A stretch of 41,802 bases of DNA from Scenedesmus sp. ARA3. Taxonomy: Eukaryota > Chlorophyta > Chlorophyceae > Sphaeropleales > Scenedesmaceae. Position 1 is the stretch's first letter; the number at the start of each line of letters is the position of its first letter. Both the position numbers and the translations under genes were made by a program. The notes under the pieces were generated by a model, which saw nothing but the letters and a program-made list of their open reading frames with translations, made no database searches and was not told where the DNA came from. Shown here piece by piece: positions 33,457 through 41,802 of this stretch. The stretch lies in assembly GCA_004335835.1 (NCBI GenBank), contig RWJK01001885.1, positions 1-41,802 of the forward strand. The letters are read 5' to 3'.

Positions 33457-33828
33457 ATGCACTCTCATTCGCTTTTCATTTGATCGTGATTATTTTGCAG
33501 TGATTGGCTCTTTAGACGTACGGCTGGTCATTACGAGCTCTGCTATGTGACGATGTGCAAAGGCCAGGCTGTCTGCCCGACAATTGTCTGGTAAGCGTTA
33601 CAGTCTGAGCTGATACTACCACGTTGCCTTTGTTTTGATTCTTAAAAGCATGTTAAAGGGAAAAGGAGGGCCTCTGTATGCAACTGATGCGCTGTTGTTT
33701 TGGCGCGGTTCTTGCGTAAGCCACCAAATCAGCCACTTGACCTATCACAACACCCAGATCAAGCCTTCAAGCGTGCATCATCAGCTGCTTCACCCCCACG
33801 TTCACCAGGGAAAGCCTGAACTGCCAGC
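33457..33828. other. upstream region of the sterol methyltransferase
   Basis: No coding exon seen. It presumably carries the promoter and 5' UTR of the gene starting at 33829; no motif is convincing. Confidence 0.45.
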
Positions 33829-36800
33829 ATGGTTGGAATCGGTGACTGGCGCAGCTGCCCGCTGCTTGTGAAGGCTAACGATAAATGGGGAAGCTTTAGC
33901 AAGGAGGAGCAAGTCGGGGTTGCAGTCGCTGGTAGTGCTACACTGGCACTGGCGGGCGTGTTCATCTACAGGAGGTACGTGAGGAGCCACACGTCGTTGA
34001 TATGAATATAGGCCAATGCGTGGGACATTGTTGAAAGTTCTGAGGAGACAAGCGCGGAGAAAGTTGAAGGTGTTGACAGTGGGTGCGTGCACTGGCGCAC
34101 TGATGGCCTAATGCAGTAGCATGCTGCGCGAAACGGCTGCAGATGGTTCGATGCCGAACAAGTTGTTGATCACAAGCAATTGAGAGCAGCGCTTGAGGTG
34201 TTGAGGCATTTTGTTGTGTGGTGCTGGTGCTGCACTGCTGCTGTACTTCTGCTGCAGGTACTCTGGCGCCAGCAAGAACAGGCCAACCATCTTCGAGCTG
34301 TCTGGCGGCTCTATTGAGAAAGACAAGGTGAAGAACGAGTGGGACAACTACGAGTCCTCATACGGCAAGGAGGCAGGCGAGGGCATCAAGGACAGGTGGG
34401 TCAATGTGTCCAAGGGCTGCTGCCTTCTGTCAGAGGTTGAGGAGCACCGTGTGTCAGCGCTGTTGCTGGTGTGCCCGTGCCAGCAGCAGCTTTGCAGTAT
34501 ATCAAGCAGGTGAAACCTTCTTACGGCCAGCAGTCGCCACACTGCAGTATTCATTGGTGTGCTGAACACAGCCGACATGATTCTGGCAAGGTACACAGGC
34601 ACATGTCGCTGCTGCTGCTGCTTCTTATATTGCTGCTGCTGCTGCTGCCGCTTCTCATGTTGCTGCTGCTGCTGCTGCACCAGGTCCAAGACCGTGCAGC
34701 TGGTGGATGTGTTCTACAGCCTGGTCACAGACATCTACGAGTACGGCTGGGGGCAGTCCTTCCACTTCTCACCAAAGCTGCCAGGTGATTGTTGCTTTTG
34801 CTGTAATACACGGCAGCAGCAGCAGTAGAAGCAGCAGCAGCAGCAGCAGCAGCAGGCCTGCATTTGCGACGGCATCAGAAACAGCAGTCACCACACCGAG
34901 TGCAACACCACCACCAGCTTCACGCTAGCTGCGGCTGGTCTGACTGCTCGTTGCCAATTCTGTGTGCCTGCCAGGCTGCCTGCACCACAACAGCTTGCGC
35001 GCAGCTGCACGGCCGTCCAGGCTGTGCTTGTTCTTCTCATCCAGTTGCTGCCATGTCGCTTCTGATGCTGCATGTCACCCACCTGCCTGCCGGCAAGAAC
35101 TAGGTTGCCTCCGAGGCAGCGCACGAGGCGCGTGTTGCTGTTGAGCTCAGCTTGGTTCCCTTGAACCACATGCGCATCTCATGCTGTGTTTGGTGCTGCA
35201 TCCCACCCTCTTGCTTGTAACTGCCCTGCAGGCAAGAACTGGGTTGCCTCTGAGGCAGCACACGAGGCGCGTGTGGCAGTGGAGCTGGGGCTGCGGCCCG
35301 GCATGAAGGTGCTGGACTGCGGCTGCGGCGTGGGTGGGCCCATGCGCACAGTGGCCTCAGTCAGCGGCGCACACGTGACAGGTGCGGCGGCGAGCTCTCC
35401 ACTTGTGTTTAGTGACCCACCTGCAACATAGTACTCGGTGCAGCAGGGGCGTGAGGATATCAAAGACGCAGTCGCAGGAAGGGACAGGTTGGCAGCAGTA
35501 GGCGGCAGACCTCAAGCAGCAGCAGGGTCCACCTCCGCCACCCTGCGCACATGCCGAACCACCCTGCAGTGCCCTGCAAGACTGGCTGAGTTGCCTATAC
35601 ACTTACTCACGTATTCAACCCTGAATGCTGCAGGCATCACCATCAACCAGTACCAGGTGGACCGTGCCACCCACCACAACGCGCGCCTGGGCGTGGCCCC
35701 CCTGGCTGACGTGGTGCGCGGCAACTTCTGCGAGCTGCCCTTCCCGCCCAACACATTCGATGCAGCCTACGCCATTGAGGCCACCTGCCACGGTGAGTTG
35801 CATTTAGACTATTATGCAGCAGCGCATGCAACATAGAGCAGCTTTTTGTGGTAGCTGCCCCTCTCGCAAATCGCTTTGATGCCGCCTACGCCATCGAGGC
35901 CACTTGCCATGGTAAGTGAGCATGGCTGTGCCGGCGCAGCGCAAGTGCCAGTTGCAGCTCTGTTGAAGTTGGATGCTGCGTTGTCCAGCAGGGGACAGAA
36001 GAGGTGGTACGAACGGCAGCACCACTTGCTTTGGGCACTGCATGGCCTCAACCCTCAGGGCTGACTGTACGCACTGTATCTCGAGTCATTTTATCTTGCT
36101 GTCGGTCTTGCAAGCTGGCCCTGTCCCGCCTGTCTGCCTCCTCACGCAGCCGCCAAGCTGGAGGACGTGTACGGGCAGATCTTCCGGGCGCCGTCTCACC
36201 CATGCTGTTGGTGTGCACTTAAACTGAGATGTTTACCCCCGCCTGCCCTTCTGCCTCCTCTCTCCTGCAGCCGCCAAGCTGGAGGACGTGTACGGGCAGA
36301 TCTTCCAAGCGCTGAAGCCAGGCGGCGTCTTCCTCAGCTACGAGTGGGTGTCCACCAAGGACTTCGACGCAGCCAACCCCGAGCACGTGCGCATCATCGA
36401 CGAGATCAACTTTGGCAACGGGCTGCCGGAGATGCGCACCTGGCAGCAGGCGGAGGATGCGGGCAAGGCGGTCGGGTTCAAGCTGGTCACCAGGTGGGTG
36501 GAAATATATTAAATTAGTTTCTGCCGCTTTGTTTGAATTGCGTTTTCTATGAAGTCGATTGTGTCGCTTTTGACTTCAGCATGCGGAGGACGCGGGCAAG
36601 GCGGTCGGCTTCAAGCTGGTCACTAGGTGGGCTGAATCGTGACAGGCGTTGCTGCAGAAGAATTCATGTGGGGTGTGTGGGCTTCAAGCTGGTCACAGGT
36701 GGGCAGTGTGACTGTGTTTGTTGCGTTTGGTGGGAGGGAGCGGGGTGCTGAGCCAGGAGGCTGGCAGCAGGCGGAGGATGCGGGCAAGGCCGTGGGCTTC

Positions 36801-37272
36801 AAGCTGGTCACCAGGTGGGCGGCGGGCTCTGAATTATCTAATGCTGTTCCACCTGGATCTTCTTTTGTGGCTGTGGCTTCAGCAGGCAGAGGATGCGGGC
36901 AAGGGGTGGGCTTCAAGCTGGTCACCAGGTGCGCTGAATTGTGACAGGCGTTGCTGCCCAAATACTCATATGGTGTGTCTTGGTGATTGGTATCTGTTCT
37001 GGCTTCAAGCTGGTCACCAGGTGCGTGTTTGACCGGGGTCCTATCTGCTGGCTGGGGTGGTTGTTTTGTGTCACTGGCAGGCTCTGTCAGTGAGCGAGCA
37101 GGCTTCCAGCAGGTTCCATCTTGGGTCAAGGCAAGGAGGGGTCATGGCTTGTGGCACTGGCCATGTCGAACGGTTGGATGTGTCTGCATAGGGGAACGCA
37201 CAAATGAACGCAGCTGTGTGCATTGCCACAGCACCACCACGCTTGCCGTCCTGCGTGACTGACCTGCTGTGC

Positions 37273-37323
<51 letters not shown>

Positions 37324-38093
37324 TGCCTGTGCAATGTGCAGCCTGGACCTGGCTGTGGCCTCGCAGGTGGCTGACGGCTGGTGGAAGCGCCTGGAGGAGC
37401 TGGCATGGCAGAACGAGGTGTGTTCCTGGTCAAGCATGCAGCAGCAGCAGCAACAGCAGCAGCACCAGCAGCAGCGTGGGTTCCGGCGTCGTGGTCATCA
37501 ACCTGTTGCAGAGGCGTCTTCTGTGGTCCAGCACACATCCTGTTGTACACCTGCTCATCGCTGTCCCGCGCCGTGTGACCGTGTTCACGTTGGATGTGCT
37601 GCACCTGGGTTCCTTGTTGTTGATCGACAGCACACGCTGCGCCTGTATTGCTGCTGCTTCTGTGTATGCAGGTGAGCCACGTGGCTGTGTCCACGCTGGA
37701 CGCGCTGTGGCTGGCGCCCAAGGGTCTCAAGGAGGTGCACAACATGTTGTTCTTGTATCAACTAACAACGCTACGTCTGCGCTTTTGCTGTGTGTTTTTA
37801 GGTGAGCCACGAGGCGGTCAGTACGCTGGACGTGCTGTGGCTGGCCCCCAAGGGCCTCACGGACAACATGCTGTTATCGTATTGAATAACAAAAACTATA
37901 TGGCTGTGCTGCTGCCTTATGTATGCAGGTGAGCCACGTGGCTGTGTCCGCGCTGGACGCGCTGTGGCTGGCGCCCAAGGGTCTTAAGGAGGTGCACAAC
38001 ATGCTGCGCAACGTCGCGCGCAGCCTGGTGGCGGGCGGCCAGACAGGCGTGTTCTCGCCCATGCACATGCTGGTCTTCCAGAAGCCCAAGTGA
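33829..38093 (+). CDS. SMT1: sterol C-24 methyltransferase (SMT/ERG6 family)
   Basis: SAM-dependent enzyme that methylates the sterol side chain at C-24 (cycloartenol or zymosterol type substrate), the entry to ergosterol-type sterols in green algae; ER membrane. Exons 33829-33974, 34258-34395, 34684-34784, 35232-35381, 35634-35792, 36271-36493, 37342-37417 and 37929-38093; phases close to 385 aa, the usual family length. An N-terminal hydrophobic anchor ([19 protein letters not shown]) lies at about residues 30-47. Sterol-binding motif [11 protein letters not shown] at ~112, SAM motif [10 protein letters not shown] at ~154, [47 protein letters not shown] and C-terminal [23 protein letters not shown]. 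Five of its junctions carry extra intronic copies. I used the last acceptor copy for exons 4, 6 and 8 because only these continue into conserved sequence. Poly(A) candidate TGTAA at 38226. Confidence 0.94.
35093..35290 (+). repeat. copy of SMT exon 4 acceptor edge
   Basis: The exon 4 start ([18 protein letters not shown], from 35232) is copied 139 bp upstream (35093-35152). The copy has TAG in place of Trp and its AG is mutated to CGG, so it is a dead copy. Confidence 0.85.
35730..35920 (+). repeat. copy of SMT exon 5 donor edge
   Basis: The exon end encoding [11 protein letters not shown] (donor 35793) recurs 119 bp downstream with a strong GTAAGT donor at 35912. Over these 11 codons there are four differences, all at third positions (GCA/GCC, ATT/ATC, ACC/ACT, CAC/CAT). 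A 1-nt deletion lies further upstream in the copy. Confidence 0.88.
36150..36310 (+). repeat. copy of SMT exon 6 acceptor edge
   Basis: The exon start encoding [11 protein letters not shown] is identical at 36150 and 36271, 121 bp apart, each after CGCAG or TGCAG. The first then diverges and does not continue into conserved SMT sequence. Confidence 0.88.
36440..37025 (+). repeat. six copies of SMT exon 6 donor edge
   Basis: The core TTCAAGCTGGTCACCAG followed by GT occurs with donors at 36494 (true), 36627, 36699, 36815, 36929 and 37021. Longer copies also repeat the upstream codons for [10 protein letters not shown]. Two copies share the downstream intron text GCTGAAT.GTGACAGGCG, so the unit spans exon and intron. 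Confidence 0.92.
37672..37985 (+). repeat. three copies of SMT exon 8 acceptor edge
   Basis: Copies start at 37672, 37802 and 37929 (spacing 130 and 127 bp), each after an AG. They encode [38 protein letters not shown] and [19 protein letters not shown]. The third is the true last exon. The second reaches TGA at 37883-37885. Confidence 0.92.
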
Positions 38094-38225
38094 AGCGGGC
38101 AGCAGCAGCAGCTGTGCCAGCTGCAGGGGCTGAGCAAGCCGCAGCAGCGGCAGTACCAACAGCTGCAGAGCCAGCCACAGCAGCAGCGGGAGCGCCAGCT
38201 GCAGCAGCGGCAGGCTGAGGGCACC

Positions 38226-38230
38226 TGTAA
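38226..38230 (+). terminator. candidate poly(A) signal TGTAA for SMT
   Basis: TGTAA 133 nt after the SMT stop codon. Confidence 0.55.
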
Positions 38231-38250
38231 GGGTGTTGCGTTTGTGAGGC

Positions 38251-38310
38251 TGCGTGAGGTAGCGACACGAGCTGTTGCGTGAGGTAGCGACACGAGCTGT
38301 TGCGTGACAG
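38251..38310. repeat. 25-bp tandem repeat
   Basis: Unit TGCGTGAGGTAGCGACACGA plus GCTGT, two full copies (38251-38275 and 38276-38300) and a partial third, directly after the SMT poly(A) candidate. Confidence 0.8.
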
Positions 38311-39568
38311 GTGTTACAGACCGGCAGGCGAGTGGGATCAAGGCATACAACACATGTTCCAAATGCGGGCCTGGCTGCGCATACACAGCTGCTGTGGAAG
38401 CAGCTGCAGAGCTTGCAGCCTGCTTGCGGCAGGCGCTAGTGCAAGTTCAACGTTGCAGCCTTGTCCAACTCAGTGCAGCTTGGTGCGGCTGGGTTCTGGG
38501 GTGGGGTGGGGGTTGAAAGGTGGCTTGCAGGACTTCTGGGGAGTGGCAGTTTGCAGCAGCAGCTGGGTGAGCATCTGCACTTGCTGAGCTTGTTGCGGTT
38601 GCAATCCAGCGTGCTATGAGCGCGCGGATCATTGAATGTGGCAGCGTTTATGTGACTAAGGTAGTTGTGCAGCTGCTGCTGTGCCCTCTGCAGTCTACAG
38701 AGCATGCACAGGCATGCTGCTGCAGTAGCTATGGCAGTGCTATGTGGCGCCAGTCACCAGTCAGCAGCTGCAGCTTGGCAGTACTGCTGGTGGTTTCTTC
38801 GTGTTCACTGCAGCGTATAAGAGAGGTTCCTGTTGGACTGTTTAGGACCAGGAGCAGCAACAGCAAGCCAGGGAAATGTCGTGAGGGACAGCGCCTTGCA
38901 TGCTGGCAGCAGGCCCGTGCCTGCTGGCTGTTGGTCATTCTTACAATCAAGCATCCCTAGTATGCACATGATTGACTTTTATTGCAGCTGCTTCGCATTA
39001 GCTGGGTATCCATGGCTTGGTTGCATGCTTGCGCTGTGGTGTGAAAGCAGGCATGCATTGCCTGTGTGACGGCAGATCTGCCAAGCAACAGGGTAACCCA
39101 CAATGGCTTCAACACCCTTGACCCGTATCAGGCGCCTGCTGCATAGTGAACCTGCAGCTGTTGGATCAACGTTAAACGTCGACTGCTGGATGCAACGCTT
39201 GCACTGGCAACCTCTTGGAACGCCTGTCATACGTGTGTTAGTGTGGTTCAATTTGCTGTCCAACAGCAGAACAACCAGCGGGGTGATCGAACCTGTTGTC
39301 ATGTCTCTCTCTTCGACAAAGTTCAACTCTGCTGAAGCTATCGGACAACCCATCATAACAGCATCGGCATGCGAAGAGTTTGCTGGTTCCTCGTCGTTCG
39401 TGTCAAGGAAGGCTTTCAACATTGATCAATGTTTACATTTATCATCCAATATTAATCACCCGTGACGATGTCAGCTTGTCCCGTTTCACCGTGAGGATCC
39501 ATTGGCAGGTGGCAACAACTGTCTTGCTGACCTGGGTCTGTGCACAACACCTAGGGGCACCGTCCAAT
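38311..39568. other. intergenic, no recognised gene
   Basis: Between SMT and the next gene. From about 39100 the sequence is less CAG-rich and holds overlapping open frames on both strands (39103-39465 plus, 38979-39422 minus), neither recognisable. It presumably includes the promoter of the gene at 39569. Confidence 0.45.
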
Positions 39569-39821
39569 ATGATGCGGCCTACCATGGGCGGTGGAGGGAG
39601 GGTTAGAAAACATAGCATATGTCGGCAGGTCGTGCCCCTGCCAGTAGCAGTTTCCCTATGTGTGACGTGCTTCATGTTTGGCCTGTTCTGGGGCAAAACC
39701 GTGCCAACAGCAGTGCAAGAAACGGTGAGATATGAATCACGCACTCCGACACAATGCTCTGGTGGTTTGTGATGCACAACAGCACATCAAGCAGTTGCAC
39801 TGCACGCACAAGCAGCAACAG

Positions 39822-39858
<37 letters not shown>

Positions 39859-40442
39859 CAGGAGCAACAAGTGCACCAAGAACAGCCGCAGAAACACTAA
39901 TTCAGGCCTTGACAGCTTGTAAAAAGCAAGGTTCAGCATGTTTCAGGACCTGCTGATCAAGCGTTTTCATCCCAGTGAGCCCAAGTTTTTCTTGGACACA
40001 GCTAACAGCAGCACATCACACTCGCTGCACACATTGTCGACTCGCTGCAGGTGATAGATACAACGACACAGCAGCAGCAGCAGCAGCAACAGCAAGAGCA
40101 GCTACGGCAACAGCAGCACAGGAAGCAGCCGCACCAGCAGAAGCAGCAAGATCAGCTTCTGTCACCGTCGGCCACAACTGCACCCGTGCCGCAGCAGCTG
40201 CATCGCAAGCAGCAGGAGCAGCTGCTGGCGCCGCGGGAGCAGCAGCAGCAGCATGCGAAGCTGCAGGAACCAGAAGCTCAGCAGCAGCAGCAAGAGCAAT
40301 CACAAGCACAGGAACACAGGGAGGCACCTGTGCATGTGAATGGCCAGCAGGGGAGTGACATACATGAGCAGCAGCCGCAGCAGCAGGCACAACACGTTGC
40401 AGAGCAGGAAGCTCACCCACCTTCACAACCTGCTGTTGCGCC

Positions 40443-40489
<47 letters not shown>

Positions 40490-40774
40490 GGAATGGTGAC
40501 CAGCAGCACACCCAGCAACATCAGGAAAGTGAGCAATCTGTGCAGCAGCAAACACAGCAATCGCCACTGCCGCCGCCACAGCCTGTGCAGCAGCAGCAGC
40601 AGGACGACAAGCAAGCTGAGCAGCAGCAAAAGGACAGTCAGCAGCAGCAGCAGCAGCTGCCGGGGCCGCCGCAGCCACTAGCACCCTGCGAAGGAGCAGA
40701 GCAAGGCATACCATGCGAGCAGCAGCCATCAGCGGCAGCAACATCTGCTGCAGCAGGATCTGCAGCAGCAGGAT

Positions 40775-40805
<31 letters not shown>

Positions 40806-41551
40806 AGCATCACCAGCTGTGTTCCCTGCCGATGCGGAGCAGCATTTGTCGACATGCCTGCAGCAGTCTGGCATGCTGCAGCCGGTACTACCCACAGGGG
40901 AGTCCGGCAACAACCATTACACCTTTGCTACATATCAGGTGCGCAGGGGCTTGCAGCAGCTGTGTCGAGGCATGCATCTGCTGTGCGTTGTGTGGCAGGC
41001 GGAGCCAGGCTGCCTGATCTGGGAGAGGATAGTTACATGTGGGTCCTGGCACCAATTAAATAAGCCACAAAAAGTTGGACACATGGTCTGTGACCAGAAA
41101 AGGAGAGTGAGCACCGTAGAACACAACTTTGGGCCTCCTGTTGTGACTCCTTGAATGTGGCAGCTGATGCTCTGACCAGGCGGGCGAGGAGCTCGAGGGC
41201 AGGTTCAGGAGCAGGGCTGGGTGGAGCAGTAGGGGCACTGATTGCCAGGTGCATGGGTGGTCGCAGTCGAGTGCTCTGCATGCAGGTGCAATACATGGCA
41301 TACAGAAGGACGTTAGTCAAGTTGCCTGGGGCATGCCAGCAGTTGGGCGGCACTGCCTCTGCTGCAGTCAGTCAGCAGGTGCAGGCGATGTGGCAAGTAG
41401 TGGCCCAAATGTGCACTGACGCTGTCACCCGGCTCAAAGTGGCACATGCTTGCTGCTGCTGCTGCTGCTGCTGCGCTGCTGCTGCCAGATCTTGAGCTGG
41501 TACCCGCGCATAGTGGTGTTCCCCAACTTCATCGACAAAGCGCGTGCACAG
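39569..41551 (+). CDS. membrane-anchored Gln-rich protein entering a prolyl 4-hydroxylase-like domain (3' truncated by window)
   Basis: Exons 39569-39724, 40051-40938 and 41489-41551, all phase 0; the gene continues past the window. Exon 1 encodes a short basic cytosolic tail and one hydrophobic segment (VPLPVAVSLCVTCFMFGLFW, about residues 23-42), a type II signal anchor. Exon 2 encodes about 296 residues dominated by Gln runs from CAG repeats, with Ala-rich patches. Exon 3 reads ILSWYPRIVVFPNFID, which resembles the start of the prolyl 4-hydroxylase catalytic domain (LSWxPRxxxxxxFL type). Membrane-anchored P4Hs act in the ER/Golgi on Hyp-rich cell-wall proteins. The Fe/2OG residues (HxD...H...K) lie beyond the window, so the family call rests on one short exon. 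Confidence 0.55.
40445..40488 (+). repeat. pure (CAG)n tract in coding sequence
   Basis: About 14-15 uninterrupted CAG codons encoding glutamine within exon 2 of the preceding gene. It is the longest of many CAG runs in that exon. Confidence 0.9.
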
Positions 41552-41754
41552 GTGGGGCGGCGGCAGCAGCAGCAGCAGCAGTGTGTGCCACAATGGCTGC
41601 AGAACAGCGCGCAGGGCCCACTGTCGTCCATCATTGGATGCTGCGTCTGCTGTGCTGCGTTCTGTGGTGTTTTCTAACTGCTGACATTATTAGCAACACA
41701 ATCGTCACCTGCACAAAATGGCTGACAGCACTGCCACTCCTGCTGCTGCTGCTG

Positions 41755-41802
<48 letters not shown>
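41552..41802 (+). other. intron continuing to window edge, ending in a (CTG)n tract
   Basis: After the exon 3 donor (GTGGGG, 41552) the sequence is intron-like. An almost uninterrupted CTG tract runs from about 41740 to the last base. By analogy with other introns here, an acceptor may follow just outside the window. Confidence 0.6.

Noticed and set aside
39103..39465. 120-codon plus-strand frame overlapping a 147-codon minus-strand frame (38979-39422)
   Set aside because: Neither resembles a known family, they overlap antisense, and no splice, poly(A) or start context favours one. Possible as a small gene but not supportable.
40016..40855. 279-codon Ala-rich minus-strand frame
   Set aside because: Antisense reading of the CAG-repeat exon; poly-Ala/Leu content is a repeat artefact.
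1..41802. tRNA genes
   Set aside because: Scanned by eye for GGTTCGAATCC-type B boxes on both strands; near matches lacked any cloverleaf context.

Overview
The window looks like nuclear DNA of a chlorophyte green alga, probably Chlorophyceae and possibly a Scenedesmus/Tetradesmus-type relative (the lineage is inference). The genes are intron-rich, with GT-AG introns whose acceptors usually end TGCAG. Most candidate poly(A) signals are the chlorophyte TGTAA pentamer. (CAG)n/(CTG)n tracts occur throughout exons and introns. The clearest products are cytosolic ribosomal protein eS1, TIM50, a sterol C-24 methyltransferase and a PDE12-type nuclease.

Layout: 1629-5805 (-) ribosomal protein eS1 in nine coding exons; 8791-11948 (+) a divergent Ser/Thr kinase with a DWG motif; 16391-19007 (+) TIM50; 20225-21745 (+) an intronless type I membrane protein of unknown function; 23425-24977 (+) its decayed tandem copy; 26449-32552 (+) a ten-exon gene joining a PDE12-like 2'-5'/3'-5' phosphodiesterase to a complete YRDC/Sua5 domain; 33829-38093 (+) sterol C-24 methyltransferase; 39569 to past the window edge (+) the start of a membrane-anchored, Gln-rich protein that appears to enter a prolyl-4-hydroxylase domain. 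Intergenic stretches of 1-4.4 kb hold no gene I can support. I see no tRNA, rRNA, CRISPR array or intact transposon.

Two things stand out. First, the PDE12-YRDC fusion puts a tRNA/mRNA 3'-end deadenylase and the enzyme that makes threonylcarbamoyl-AMP for tRNA t6A37 in one polypeptide behind a probable mitochondrial presequence. The junction lies inside a single exon, so it does not depend on a splice prediction. Second, at least fifteen exon-intron junctions in five genes carry extra partial copies of themselves in the adjacent intron. Donor edges are repeated downstream of the true exon and acceptor edges upstream, most often 90-145 bp apart and with a cluster at 110-122 bp. Several copies keep the splice site and differ from the true exon only at third codon positions. 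This looks like a recurrent process that duplicates splice junctions and supplies decoy or alternative sites.

A tandem duplication of about 3.3 kb (about 20.07-23.10 and 23.27-26.50 kb) copied the membrane-protein gene together with the 5' end of the PDE12-YRDC gene. The upstream unit kept the intact membrane-protein gene and a truncated relic of the fusion gene's first exon. The downstream unit kept the intact fusion gene and a membrane-protein pseudogene. TIM50 (matrix protein import) and the fusion protein (predicted matrix enzyme) are both mitochondrial by prediction, but there is no sign of co-regulation. Exon models are manual, based on splice consensus, phase continuity and remembered family sequence; no alignment or transcript data were available.
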